Source: Salmonella enterica subsp. arizonae
GTDB lineage: Bacteria > Pseudomonadota > Gammaproteobacteria > Enterobacterales > Enterobacteriaceae
Assembly: GCF_008692845.1 (NCBI RefSeq)
Contig: NZ_VXJW01000001.1
Span: forward strand, 806,001 to 870,000
Direction: 5' to 3'
DNA length: 64,000 bases
Below, one piece after another: positions 1-9,955 of this stretch; the first letter of the stretch is position 1, and each line of letters starts with the position of its first letter. The position numbers were made by a program, and so were the translations under genes. The notes beneath the pieces are model-generated. The model did no database searches and was not told the DNA's origin. It saw nothing but the letters and a program-made list of their open reading frames with translations.

Positions 1-1971
<1,971 letters not shown>

Positions 1972-1974
1972 TCA

Positions 1975-2256
1975 TCAAATCGTACGCTTCGATTTTTGCT
2001 TATAACGGTCGAAGATGACTGCTGCCAGAACGATTAAGCCGCGAACCACATACTGCGCAAAAGGAGAAATAGTGAGCAGGCTCATCGCGTTCTCCACCGT
2101 TCCTAATATCAATACGCCCGCCACCACATATGAGATTTTTCCGATGCCGCCTTGCAGGAAAACGCCCCCTAATACGCACGCAGACATCACGATTAACTCA
2201 TACCCCAGGGAGGTCATTGGCTGAGCACTGGTTAGATGCGAAACCTGAATGATAGC
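1975..2256 (-). pseudogene. araH: araH remnant: C-terminal end of the L-arabinose ABC permease
   Basis: About 93 codons match the end of AraH, the inner-membrane permease of the high-affinity arabinose importer. Recognisable segments are SACVLGGV, GGIGKISYVVAGVLILGT, ISPFAQYVVRG and IFDRYKQK. Intact AraH is near 328 aa, so roughly the last 28 % survives. The reading frame runs upstream to 2406 through unrelated sequence into the 3' end of the next gene, so the longer ORF is a chance fusion. No araF or araG is present upstream, which indicates that the operon was deleted and only this scar remains between otsB and the DJ-1-family gene. Confidence 0.85.
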
Positions 2257-2335
2257 ATTTAACGTTATTTCCCCGTCCGGAACAGCAATTTTTATCACCT
2301 CAAAACCGGATACGACAGCCCCGGGCGAATAACGA

Positions 2336-2893
2336 TTACCAGGGATAATAAATATGGTCGGCTTGTTCGCGAACCGACGCGTCATCTTCCAGCAGTCTGG
2401 CGGCAAGGGTTAGCGCGAAATCAAAGACATGCCCCAAACCTTTGCCGCTGATTAAATTGCCGTCTTCAACAACGGGCGCATCCACATAGATTCCTTCCTG
2501 AACCGCTTTCCACAGTTCGCCGGAACAAACATAACGACGCCCCTTCAGCAATCCGTGGGCGCCCAGTACCCTTGCCGCAGCGGAACAGATAGGACAAATT
2601 AATTTACCTGCCGCGTCATGACGCGCAACGAAAGCGATCACCGCCGGATTATCGGCCAGATTGGCGCTACCCTGCGGACCGCCCGGCAGAACTACCGCAT
2701 CGAAAAGCGCCTGCTGGCGTTCACTCAGCGTGTTGTCCGCAACCATGGGAATATCATGGTAACTCACCACCGCTCGTGATTCAGCACACGCCAGCGTTTC
2801 TACATCAATATGCAAACGCCGCAGAATATCAATAGTAACAATGGCCTCTGCCTCTTCAAATCCTGGCGCCAGCAGCACTGCGACCTTTTTCAT
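2336..2893 (-). CDS. DJ-1/PfpI (class I glutamine amidotransferase-like) family protein
   Basis: A 185-aa protein of the DJ-1/ThiJ/PfpI superfamily. Visible features are the N-terminal MKKVAVLLAPGFEEAE strand-loop with the conserved acidic residue at Glu14, the VVLPGGP turn near residue 70, and the nucleophile-elbow cysteine Cys103 in PICSA. Members act as chaperones, deglycases or stress-related hydrolases; the sequence does not tell which. The start has a suitable spacer after AAGGAG. The last 70 nt overlap the spurious upstream extension of the araH remnant, so this gene lies next to the araFGH deletion scar. It is a single-gene transcription unit, divergent from ftnB. Confidence 0.85.
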   Translation of the reverse strand: MKKVAVLLAPGFEEAEAIVTIDILRRLHIDVETLACAESRAVVSYHDIPMVADNTLSERQQALFDAVVLPGGPQGSANLADNPAVIAFVARHDAAGKLICPICSAAARVLGAHGLLKGRRYVCSGELWKAVQEGIYVDAPVVEDGNLISGKGLGHVFDFALTLAARLLEDDASVREQADHIYYPW

Positions 2894-3439
2894 TGCCTAC
2901 TCCTTGTTAACGTGTCAACCATCAAAACCGTGCTCAACCGAATAATGAGCCCGTGTGATTTATGACATTAAAAATGATCTGCCGCAAAATCCTTTTTTAT
3001 AAAAAAGGTGAATTTGCTATCAACCGTTCTTACATGTGACAGCCAGATCAGATAATGTTTATCTTATTGAGATTACCATGATTTAAACGCCTTTTTTATG
3101 ATTTGAAACAATGTTTCACAAAGCGAATGGTGATGATGTATAATTATTTTCAACCAGTTATAATTACACAAACACAACAAAAAACATTATCACTGGAAAG
3201 TCCCGCTACTGAAAATGTAAAAAAAGATAAACAAGTGCATTTAAGGATTTTCTTATTTTTATTAACGCGCTATTCTCATTACCTATCAATAAACAGGAAA
3301 TTAGATCGTATAAGGGACTGGCGGAACGGAGTTCTTCTGCTAAAAGTATTTATTGTGCGTGGATGTGAAAGTAGACAATGGCGCGTTGCATTTTTGTCCG
3401 TCATGCACATCAACACTTTCTGGAAATAAGGATATTGTT
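2894..3439. other. Long AT-rich intergenic region upstream of ftnB
   Basis: This 546-bp stretch lies between the divergent DJ-1-family gene and ftnB and must hold both promoters. A 108-codon reading frame (3103-3429) crosses it but has no good ribosome site and an unconvincing composition, so I do not call it a gene. No tRNA, hairpin terminator or repeat stands out. Confidence 0.5.
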
Positions 3440-3943
3440 ATGGCAGCAGTAGGAATGGTTCAAAAACTCAACACGCAAATGAACCTTGAGTTTTACGCAT
3501 CAAATCTTTACCTCCATCTAAGCGAATGGTGTTCTGAACACAGTTTAACAGGCACCGCCACCTTTCTTCGTACCCAGGCGCAATGCAACGTGACGCAAAT
3601 GATGCGCATGTTTAATTTTATGAAAAGCGCTGGCGCCACCCCTATCGTCAAAGCCATTGACGTTCCTGGTGATGAGCTAAGTTCTCTGGAAGATCTGTTC
3701 CAGAGAACTCTCGAGGATTACCAGCAACGGGCCAGCACGCTGTCACGTCTTGCGAACGAGGCGAAAGCGCTGAATGATGTCTCAACGCTTGATTTTCTCC
3801 ATACACTGGAAAAAGAGCAGCAACAGGATGGCGTACTTTTACAAACCATTCTCGAAGAAGTTCGCAGCGCTAAACAAGCAGGGCTATGCCTGGCGCAAAC
3901 CGATCAGCATCTCCTTAACGTCGTGACCTATCAGCCTCACTGA
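3440..3943 (+). CDS. ftnB: Ferritin-like protein FtnB
   Basis: A 167-aa ferritin-family four-helix protein, nearly the length and sequence of E. coli FtnB. In Salmonella FtnB has been linked to iron handling and repair of oxidised Fe-S enzymes. Compared with the FtnA encoded at 6027, Glu17 is kept, but the ferroxidase ligands at positions 50 and 53 are Asn and Gln (QCNVTQMM) instead of Glu and His. The canonical di-iron site is therefore incomplete. The start at 3440 ([10 protein letters not shown]) follows an AAGGATATTGTT leader and matches the family N-terminus; the longer frame from 3353 does not. Confidence 0.95.
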
Positions 3944-3978
3944 TAACGGCTACCCGAACGGCGATATTGAGACGTTAT

Positions 3979-4017
3979 TAAGCCGGATAACAACGCGAAG
4001 CGGCGTATCCGGCCTGC
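3979..4017. repeat. REP (repetitive extragenic palindromic) element
   Basis: An imperfect palindrome with GCCGGATAA on the left and TATCCGGCCT on the right around a GCGAAGCGGCG centre, the typical enterobacterial REP sequence. It sits between the convergent 3' ends of ftnB and yecJ, a standard REP location, and may protect or attenuate both transcripts. Confidence 0.75.
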
Positions 4018-4029
4018 AGTAAGAGGTTG

Positions 4030-4281
4030 TTAATGAGACTCGCCCTGGGGCGTAAACTTCAGTTCGATCAGCGCTATCGCTTTTTGGATGGCGCGCATTG
4101 TAACCGGATCAGCGGCAGCTGGATGGTTTGAAAAGTCGATATTTTTCAACTGACTGGCCATTTTTTCGCGTACTTCTACGGGCGCAATCACATCGATTAC
4201 ATCCAGAATCTGCTTGATAACCAACTGACAAGCGACAACGTCAGAAACCAGTTCCTGGTCGGCATTAAGTGTATGGGACAT
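4030..4281 (-). CDS. yecJ: YecJ, conserved small protein (DUF2766)
   Basis: An 83-aa protein almost identical to E. coli YecJ, starting [20 protein letters not shown] and ending in [11 protein letters not shown]. It has no signal peptide or membrane segment and is predicted to be mostly helical. Its function is unknown. A clear AAGGAG ribosome site precedes the start at 4281. It is convergent with ftnB and separated from it by a REP element, and appears to be transcribed alone. Confidence 0.9.
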   Translation of the reverse strand: MSHTLNADQELVSDVVACQLVIKQILDVIDVIAPVEVREKMASQLKNIDFSNHPAAADPVTMRAIQKAIALIELKFTPQGESH

Positions 4282-4448
4282 TATGAACTCCTTATAGTCA
4301 GGACGTCATAGTAACCATTCATCGCCAGAAACGGTAGCAACACCGTTTCTGGTCTGCATGCCAAAGATGAAACCTGTCGCCACAGATTTTTTATTTGCAC
4401 ATCATGCCTGGCGAGAGGAGCGAAACGCCCTGTCTTATCGGGCAGGCA

Positions 4449-5087
4449 TTACTCCAGAATCTCACGTACAAACACTTCAATCTCTTTATTCTGGCCGTTT
4501 TCAAAAAAACATTCCTGGAAACGCGGCCCTGAAACCGCTGTTTTAACCAGTTCAGGATCGATAGCCCGTAGTGTATCCAGATAATTCTCTTTGACAACCG
4601 CAGCCTTAACCTGATTCAAAATGCCCGCATTGCGTACCTGCGGCGCTTTGCGTTCAGGCGGATAGCCCTCGCCTTTACGGCCGGTAAACGCTTTTTCAAA
4701 GATAAAACGCACGTTCAGCTCAGCGCCCCAGCCAAAGCCTTTCGCAAATGGCAGGGACAACGCATTGCCGTTGTTGATCTGCGCAAACAAAAAAGCATCT
4801 GCCGGATCGATGCAATAACCACAAATGACGCCAGGATGAATATTTAGCGACATGAGCGCGCCCTGACCGGTACCACAGCCAGTAACCACAAAATCAACAG
4901 CTTTTGAATTAAGCAGAATACTCGCCATAATACCTAAATGAATGTACGTCAGATGATGGTCATTTTCGTCGCACATGCCGACGTTAAAGACGGGAAATCC
5001 CTTTTCATCGGCGACGGCGCTAAGCTCGTTATAAATGATAGCGTTTTTGCTGGCCTGGCTATTTTCCATCATTAGTGCAATTTTCAT
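4449..5087 (-). CDS. RpiB/LacA/LacB-family sugar-phosphate isomerase-like protein
   Basis: A 212-aa protein with the hallmark VTGCGTGQG motif (Cys71) of the ribose-5-phosphate isomerase B / galactose-6-phosphate isomerase family, in which the cysteine is the catalytic base. It is longer than RpiB (about 150 aa), with an extra C-terminal helical part from about residue 130. This suggests the large RpiB-like subgroup that acts on sugar phosphates in dedicated catabolic routes. There is no sugar transporter or kinase nearby, so the substrate cannot be read from context. A GGAGGAAC ribosome site precedes the start at 5087. Confidence 0.8.
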   Translation of the reverse strand: MKIALMMENSQASKNAIIYNELSAVADEKGFPVFNVGMCDENDHHLTYIHLGIMASILLNSKAVDFVVTGCGTGQGALMSLNIHPGVICGYCIDPADAFLFAQINNGNALSLPFAKGFGWGAELNVRFIFEKAFTGRKGEGYPPERKAPQVRNAGILNQVKAAVVKENYLDTLRAIDPELVKTAVSGPRFQECFFENGQNKEIEVFVREILE

Positions 5088-5342
5088 GGTGTTCCTCCTG
5101 AATGCAGGCAGTCGCGCCTGCGTAAATCATGACATTTCGCCCACACTACACCCTTACAAACACAATTTCAAATTTAATGAAACTAAGTTTCGAAAAATAA
5201 AAAGAGGCTCACAAATTTTTGGTGCCCGCCGTAAATCTCCTGCCGTTACCTCTAATCAGGGCGAATCCGTAAGTTATTCCAGCCATTGATGATGAAAAGC
5301 ACGAGGTAGCATGGTGTGATACCGAACTATCGGAGCGATTTT

Positions 5343-5678
5343 ATGAAGCCTCTTATTTTTACTCTTTTACTGCTAGCCCTGACGGGATGTACCATTACTC
5401 GACAAGCGCAGGTCAGCGAAGCCAGCCCGATAAGCGGCATTGTGCGCCTGACGTATAACCAGCCGCTATTTTTTACCTCACAGACAGATGACTATGTTTC
5501 TCACGGGACCGCGACACGAGAATGCCAGCAAATGGGGTATGCTGATGCTGTCTCGTTTGGTCAGCCGGTAGGAACCTGTAGCATTTATGCTGGCTCTTTG
5601 TGTTTGAACACCCGATTTATCCTCTCCTGGCAATGTCGGGGCGTAGCCGTCCCGCAAATAATGCCGCTTTATTATTAA
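5343..5678 (+). CDS. yecR: YecR, flagellum-associated lipoprotein
   Basis: A 111-aa lipoprotein. The signal peptide MKPLIFTLLLLALTGC carries the lipobox LTGC with the acylated cysteine at residue 16. The mature part is rich in cysteine, including SWQCRGV near the end. The start at 5343 is chosen over 5316 because it begins the signal peptide and lies just after CGGAGCGATTTT. In E. coli, yecR belongs to the FlhDC flagellar regulon, which fits this neighbourhood; no promoter was identified here. The molecular role is unknown. Confidence 0.85.
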   Translation: MKPLIFTLLLLALTGCTITRQAQVSEASPISGIVRLTYNQPLFFTSQTDDYVSHGTATRECQQMGYADAVSFGQPVGTCSIYAGSLCLNTRFILSWQCRGVAVPQIMPLYY

Positions 5679-5804
5679 GGTGGCTGGTTTAGCTTAAGCA
5701 CCACGCACAATGGAGGATAGCGTCTGGTCGCTATTGCCAGCCTCTGGGTGCTGGCTTTCTTTACTTTTATGCTCGCTATTCTTCAGGCTGTATGTGTGTT
5801 GGCT

Positions 5805-5890
5805 TATCTCGCTCCCCGGACGCTTATATAAGCGCCCGGGGATCAGCTGTGTCGTCGACTGCCTGCAACTTGCATTATTTAGAGTATATA
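5805..5890 (+). repeat. Dispersed intergenic repeat, copy 1 (with hairpin)
   Basis: Contains a near-perfect palindrome CCCCGGACGCTTATATAAGC followed by GCCCGGGG, then a conserved tail containing AACTTGCATTATTTAGAGTA. A second copy in the opposite orientation lies at 30973-31060. The 348 bp between yecR and ftnA otherwise contain no gene I can support; a 72-codon frame at 5710 crosses this repeat and is rejected. Confidence 0.55.
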
Positions 5891-6026
5891 GAGGCGTTAA
5901 TGCGTTTTATTCCCATTCGTATTTTTAATAATTAAATTTAATATTTTACCTTTTGCAAATAATAAAATAACAAATTATAGTGGCGCCACATCACTGTATA
6001 TCTTTTGCTATTTGTGGAGCGGAACA

Positions 6027-6524
6027 ATGCTGAAAACAGAAATGATCGACAAGCTGAATGAGCAAATGAATCTGGAGTTGTACTCTTCATTGCTCTATCA
6101 ACAAATGAGCGCGTGGTGTAGCTATCACAGTTTCGAAGGGGCAGCCGCATTTCTTCGTCGCCATGCGCAAGAAGAGATGACGCATATGCAACGCCTGTTC
6201 GATTACCTTACCGACACCGGAAGCCTGCCACGTATTAATACCGTTTCTTCGCCCTTCGCTGAGTACACCTCACTGGATGAACTGTTCCGCGCAACCTATG
6301 AGCATGAGCAGCTTATTACGCAGAAAATTAATGAACTGGCTCATGCCGCAATGGCCAGCCAGGATTATCCGACATTTAACTTCTTACAGTGGTATGTTGC
6401 AGAACAGCACGAAGAAGAAAAATTATTCAAATCTATTATTGATAAGTTAACGTTGGCAGGAAAAAGCGGCGAAGGACTTTATTTCATTGATAAAGAACTT
6501 TCAACGCTGGATACGCAAAATTAA
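6027..6524 (+). CDS. ftnA: Non-heme ferritin FtnA
   Basis: The principal iron-storage ferritin, 165 aa, forming a 24-mer shell in the cytoplasm. The ferroxidase ligands Glu17, Glu50 and His53 ([12 protein letters not shown]) are all present, in contrast to FtnB. The sequence ends in [14 protein letters not shown] as in E. coli FtnA. The start at 6027 ([11 protein letters not shown]) follows a GGAGCGGAACA leader. In enterobacteria ftnA is raised by Fe-Fur; no Fur box was identified by eye in the AT-rich upstream DNA. A hairpin follows the stop codon. Confidence 0.97.
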   Translation: MLKTEMIDKLNEQMNLELYSSLLYQQMSAWCSYHSFEGAAAFLRRHAQEEMTHMQRLFDYLTDTGSLPRINTVSSPFAEYTSLDELFRATYEHEQLITQKINELAHAAMASQDYPTFNFLQWYVAEQHEEEKLFKSIIDKLTLAGKSGEGLYFIDKELSTLDTQN

Positions 6525-6537
6525 TCCGACGCTTTCC

Positions 6538-6566
6538 TGTACGGTGAGATGTACTCTCACTGTACA
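6538..6566. terminator. Hairpin between ftnA and yecH, probable bidirectional terminator
   Basis: Inverted repeat with 12-base arms TGTACGGTGAGA and TCTCACTGTACA around TGTAC. It lies in the 44-bp gap between two convergent genes. There is no long T-run, so it may also act as a stabilising stem. Confidence 0.6.
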
Positions 6567-6568
6567 TA

Positions 6569-6808
6569 TTAATGGCGGCAGATCTTACTCTCATGCGTTG
6601 AAAAACCGCCATCCACGGCAATAAACTTTCCTTTCGCCGCCAGAAACGCGACCAGTTCCGCCGCCGTCATATCTGACGCTGAACAGGTGTGAAATCGCGC
6701 CCGCTCGCCAAAGCGCGCTTTAATTGCCGCTTCCAGCGAGGTATGCGTATACTGCTCGCCAGAGTCAATCATCATATTGAGCACCTCATGACCATGAATA
6801 GAATCCAT
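6569..6808 (-). CDS. yecH: YecH, conserved small protein
   Basis: A 79-aa cytoplasmic protein of the YecH family (MDSIHGHEVLNMMIDSGEQY...). It keeps the His- and Cys-containing FHTCSA segment and the KICRH end that suggest metal binding; the function is not established. The start at 6808 is fixed by a strong TCAGGAGG ribosome site; the frame continues upstream to 6904 but without family similarity. Convergent with ftnA and divergent from tyrP. Confidence 0.88.
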   Translation of the reverse strand: MDSIHGHEVLNMMIDSGEQYTHTSLEAAIKARFGERARFHTCSASDMTAAELVAFLAAKGKFIAVDGGFSTHESKICRH

Positions 6809-6925
6809 AATCCCTCCTGAATAAAACCCGTAGCTTAATGTGTACTTGTGCGAACGACTTTGCGCTAGCGCAGGTTTGCGATGGTTGCGCGCGCCTCCTC
6901 CCATATCAGATTTTATTTATATAAG

Positions 6926-6966
6926 CGTAAAGTTTATTGTACGTTGATTGTAACGACCATTTGACG
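6926..6966. promoter_or_regulatory. Two TyrR boxes upstream of tyrP
   Basis: CGTAAAGTTTATTGTACG (6926-6943) and TGTAACGACCATTTGACG (6949-6966) each fit the TGTAAA-N6-TTTACA consensus at 9 of 12 positions and keep the obligatory G-N14-C. Their centres are 23 bp apart, the spacing used by paired TyrR boxes. This matches known TyrR control of tyrP (repression with tyrosine, activation with phenylalanine). Confidence 0.75.
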
Positions 6967-7034
6967 AAAATAGCGTAATGCCTTACCCTGCGCCGCGGAT
7001 ATCACCGTTCTTTGTTACCGGGGTAGTGAAAAGC

Positions 7035-8246
7035 GTGAAAAACAGAACTCTGGGCAGTATTTTTATCGTGGCAGGCACCACTATCGGCGCCGGGATGCTG
7101 GCAATGCCGCTGGCAGCAGCTGGCGTTGGTTTCGGCGTCACGCTGGGATTGTTGATTGGACTATGGGCGCTGATGTGTTATACCGCGCTACTGTTACTTG
7201 AGGTGTATCAACACGTTCCAGCGGATACCGGACTGGGCTCGTTGGCAAAGCGCTACCTTGGGCGTTACGGACAGTGGCTTACGGGATTCAGCATGCTGTT
7301 CTTAATGTATGCGCTCACCGCCGCCTACATCTCCGGGGCCGGAGAGTTGCTGGCGTCCAGTATTAACAACTGGGTCAGCGCCACGCTCTCTCCTGCCGCC
7401 GGTGTACTGCTATTCACCTTTGTTGCCGGTGGTGTGGTGTGTGTGGGTACCTCGCTGGTCGATCTTTTTAACCGTTTTCTGTTTAGCGCGAAGATCATTT
7501 TTCTGGTCATCATGCTTGCGTTGCTAACACCACATATTCATAAAGTAAATCTTCTTACGCTTCCTTTACAGCAGGGGCTGGCATTATCCGCAATACCGGT
7601 TATTTTTACCTCCTTTGGTTTTCACGGAAGCGTGCCGAGTATTGTGAGTTATATGAACGGCAACATTCGCAGGCTGCGCGGGGTCTTTATAACGGGCAGC
7701 GGCATTCCGTTAGTGGCCTATATTTTTTGGCAACTCGCCACGCTGGGAAGCATCGATTCGCCGACATTCAGAGGGCTACTGGCCAGCCATGCCGGGTTAA
7801 ATGGTCTGCTGCAGGCGCTCAGAGAAGTGGTCGCTTCGCCACATGTCGAACTGGCGGTCCACCTGTTCGCCGATCTGGCGCTGGCGACCTCTTTTCTGGG
7901 CGTAGCGCTAGGATTATTTGATTATCTGGCCGATCTATTCCAGCGTCGCAGTACGGTGTCTGGGCGTATGCAAACCGGGCTGATTACCTTTCTGCCGCCG
8001 CTGGCGTTTGCACTTTTCTACCCACGCGGATTTGTGATGGCATTAGGCTATGCCGGCGTGGCGCTGGCAGTGCTGGCTCTGCTAATCCCGGCCATGCTGG
8101 TCTGGCAATGCCGTAAACACAACCCTCAGGCGGGATATCGTGTGGCAGGCGGCACCCCGGCGCTGGCGCTGGTGTTTATCTGCGGCATTGTCGTAATCGG
8201 CGTCCAGTTTACGATCGCAATGGGATTCCTGCCCGAACCAGGTTAA
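7035..8246 (+). CDS. tyrP: Tyrosine-specific proton symporter TyrP
   Basis: An inner-membrane aromatic amino acid permease (hydroxy/aromatic amino acid permease family), 403 aa with about 11 hydrophobic segments. The first holds the family motif [14 protein letters not shown]. It imports tyrosine by H+ symport. The start is the GTG at 7035 ([10 protein letters not shown]), as in E. coli; the ATG at 6978 would add 19 residues lying partly in the promoter region. Paired TyrR boxes precede it. The gene ends about 75 bp before the convergent yecA stop. Confidence 0.95.
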   Translation: MKNRTLGSIFIVAGTTIGAGMLAMPLAAAGVGFGVTLGLLIGLWALMCYTALLLLEVYQHVPADTGLGSLAKRYLGRYGQWLTGFSMLFLMYALTAAYISGAGELLASSINNWVSATLSPAAGVLLFTFVAGGVVCVGTSLVDLFNRFLFSAKIIFLVIMLALLTPHIHKVNLLTLPLQQGLALSAIPVIFTSFGFHGSVPSIVSYMNGNIRRLRGVFITGSGIPLVAYIFWQLATLGSIDSPTFRGLLASHAGLNGLLQALREVVASPHVELAVHLFADLALATSFLGVALGLFDYLADLFQRRSTVSGRMQTGLITFLPPLAFALFYPRGFVMALGYAGVALAVLALLIPAMLVWQCRKHNPQAGYRVAGGTPALALVFICGIVVIGVQFTIAMGFLPEPG

Positions 8247-8320
8247 TACCCAGAAAGGGTTATCGGGCCCGGCCTCTATCCAGCCCCGATAATCATCACG
8301 CGATGGTCGTTTACAGGGAA

Positions 8321-8986
8321 TTAATGGAGGCAGCACTGCTTAAATTTTTTGCCGCTCCCGCATGGACAAGGATCGTTACGTCCCACTTTCACCTCTGCTT
8401 TTGCCGGCATCTGTCGCGGCGTAGTCTGCGGATGCGCCATCCACCAGGCATGCAGCTCAAGCGCCGCGATACGGATAGCGTCAACACTTTTATCGAACGC
8501 TTCCGGACTCATTTTATCCAGCAGGTTAAAGTTTTCTTCAGTGCCGTGTAATGCAATCGCCTCCAGCGCCGGTTTTAACGTATCCGGCAAATCAGACCAG
8601 TCGGACAGCGACACTCCACGCATATAACCAAAGCACCATTCTTCAACAATCGTTAGTTCATGGCCATCCACTTCTCGCAGGCCAAACAGCGGCTCGAACT
8701 GTTCTGGATAGTCTTCAAGCCGGGCGGCTGTGTCCGCCATGTGCTGGAACACCAGGTCCATAAATCGCGTCATTTCTTTTTCAGATGTCCAGCGCGGTAC
8801 ATACGCGGGTCCACCCCATATCGCAACCAGCCACTGTTCCGGCTCGATTGGATGCGGAGAACTCAGTACCGCAGTAATCAAACCGTCCAGCTCCGCGACA
8901 TCCAGAATGGCATGATCGGTATTGTATTTCGTCAGCACATCATCCAGCCATTCCAGGTCGCTCTCGTTTAATGGTTCCATTTTCAT
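8321..8986 (-). CDS. yecA: YecA, UPF0149 family protein with SEC-C zinc motif
   Basis: A 221-aa protein with an N-terminal UPF0149 domain (about residues 1-170) and a C-terminal SEC-C motif, [18 protein letters not shown], like the metal-binding tail of SecA. In E. coli, YecA has been reported to associate with ribosomes through this tail, consistent with a role near nascent-chain targeting. The start at 8986 reads [16 protein letters not shown] and follows an AGGAAAAGC leader. Convergent with tyrP; no operon partner is evident. Confidence 0.93.
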   Translation of the reverse strand: MKMEPLNESDLEWLDDVLTKYNTDHAILDVAELDGLITAVLSSPHPIEPEQWLVAIWGGPAYVPRWTSEKEMTRFMDLVFQHMADTAARLEDYPEQFEPLFGLREVDGHELTIVEEWCFGYMRGVSLSDWSDLPDTLKPALEAIALHGTEENFNLLDKMSPEAFDKSVDAIRIAALELHAWWMAHPQTTPRQMPAKAEVKVGRNDPCPCGSGKKFKQCCLH

Positions 8987-8997
8987 AACGCTTTTCC

Positions 8998-9261
8998 TCA
9001 GTAATAACTTCCGTCTGTGGTTCTCTTGTTGCAGCGGATAAAATAATTTTTGCAGGCAGTTTGGATGGCAACCATCAGAGGCCAGATTAACACGAAATGA
9101 GGAGGATTCCGGAAGTTAATGCACAAAAGGCGAATCGGGAAGCAGTTTTTCCAATAAGAAGCGCCCAAAGCCACACTAAAGCCAGACATGTGAACCGGCG
9201 TTAGCGCCCCCCGGGCGGTCATTGCCCACGCACTCTCCGTCGATGAGAGGCCTCCCTGCAT
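8998..9261 (-). CDS. Doubtful 87-aa ORF between yecA and an unknown gene
   Basis: An open frame with a good ribosome site (TGAGGAATAG before ATG) in an otherwise gene-free 440-bp gap. The product shows one hydrophobic stretch ([11 protein letters not shown], about residues 57-67) and no recognised domain. Codon and amino-acid usage (many Arg, Cys and Trp) are unlike the neighbours. It may be a decayed gene or chance. I list it only because of the ribosome site. Confidence 0.2.
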   Translation of the reverse strand: MQGGLSSTESAWAMTARGALTPVHMSGFSVALGASYWKNCFPIRLLCINFRNPPHFVLIWPLMVAIQTACKNYFIRCNKRTTDGSYY

Positions 9262-9426
9262 CTATTCCTCATCGCAAAGTGGGCACCACTGTCATATATG
9301 AGTAAAACACCTTAACCCTTATTGAAAGCCGACATCCTTTACTCAGGGTAATAATCGCTACACTTTCGGCACGCAAAACGGGACAGGCATTCTGAATGTT
9401 TCTCGCTATATTATACTCATGCTTAC

Positions 9427-9753
9427 TTATACCGCCGCCGCAGACAAATAAAATCGCCCTCTTAAATAGAGCTTATTTTCAGTAAAAAAGTATTTGATGA
9501 GTTCGTCTACCGCTTCTCTGTCAGAAGAAAAAGTTATTTCCATAAACAGAGTATCGTACCCTATTTTGATATTTTTCTTTTTACAGTAGGCACGGATCTC
9601 ATCCTGCACACTCAACAACGGCAGACTAAACGTGTATAGAGGTTGCGGTTCTTTTTTCACCGCTTTCTCAAAAACTTTACTGACCAGCTCCCCAAGATCG
9701 CGCTGCGACCGGGTACGGTTATTAAAATGCAATAAACTACGTCTTTTTACCAC
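9427..9753 (-). CDS. Hypothetical protein, 108 aa
   Basis: A basic protein beginning VKRRSLLHFNNRTRSQRDLG, probably from the GTG at 9753, which follows a GGAGG ribosome site. It has no membrane segment or signal peptide. Alternating hydrophobic stretches such as TLFMEITFSSDREAVDELI suggest a small alpha/beta fold. I do not recognise the family. It is AT-richer than the surrounding core genes and lies upstream-adjacent to nothing functionally informative, in the Salmonella-specific interval between yecA and the tRNA cluster. Confidence 0.5.
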   Translation of the reverse strand: MVKRRSLLHFNNRTRSQRDLGELVSKVFEKAVKKEPQPLYTFSLPLLSVQDEIRAYCKKKNIKIGYDTLFMEITFSSDREAVDELIKYFFTENKLYLRGRFYLSAAAV

Positions 9754-9955
9754 CCAGCCTCCAGCCAGATACCGTTGACAATAACTCTCACTTCAATGTG
9801 TCAGGAACATGACCACATCCAGGATAGTATGTCAAATAAACAGCCCGCACTATAGAGCATAACTTTTTCAGACACAGTGTACAGGGATACCATCTTTATA
9901 TCCACCGCACACAGTTGCCTTACTCACGTCTTCGGCGATAATACAGCTTGTCAAC

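Noticed and set aside
3103..3429. 108-codon ORF upstream of ftnB
   Set aside because: No Shine-Dalgarno, atypical composition, no recognisable family; the region is better explained as regulatory DNA.
5710..5928. 72-codon ORF between yecR and ftnA
   Set aside because: It runs through the dispersed intergenic repeat and has Cys/Trp/Leu-rich chance composition.
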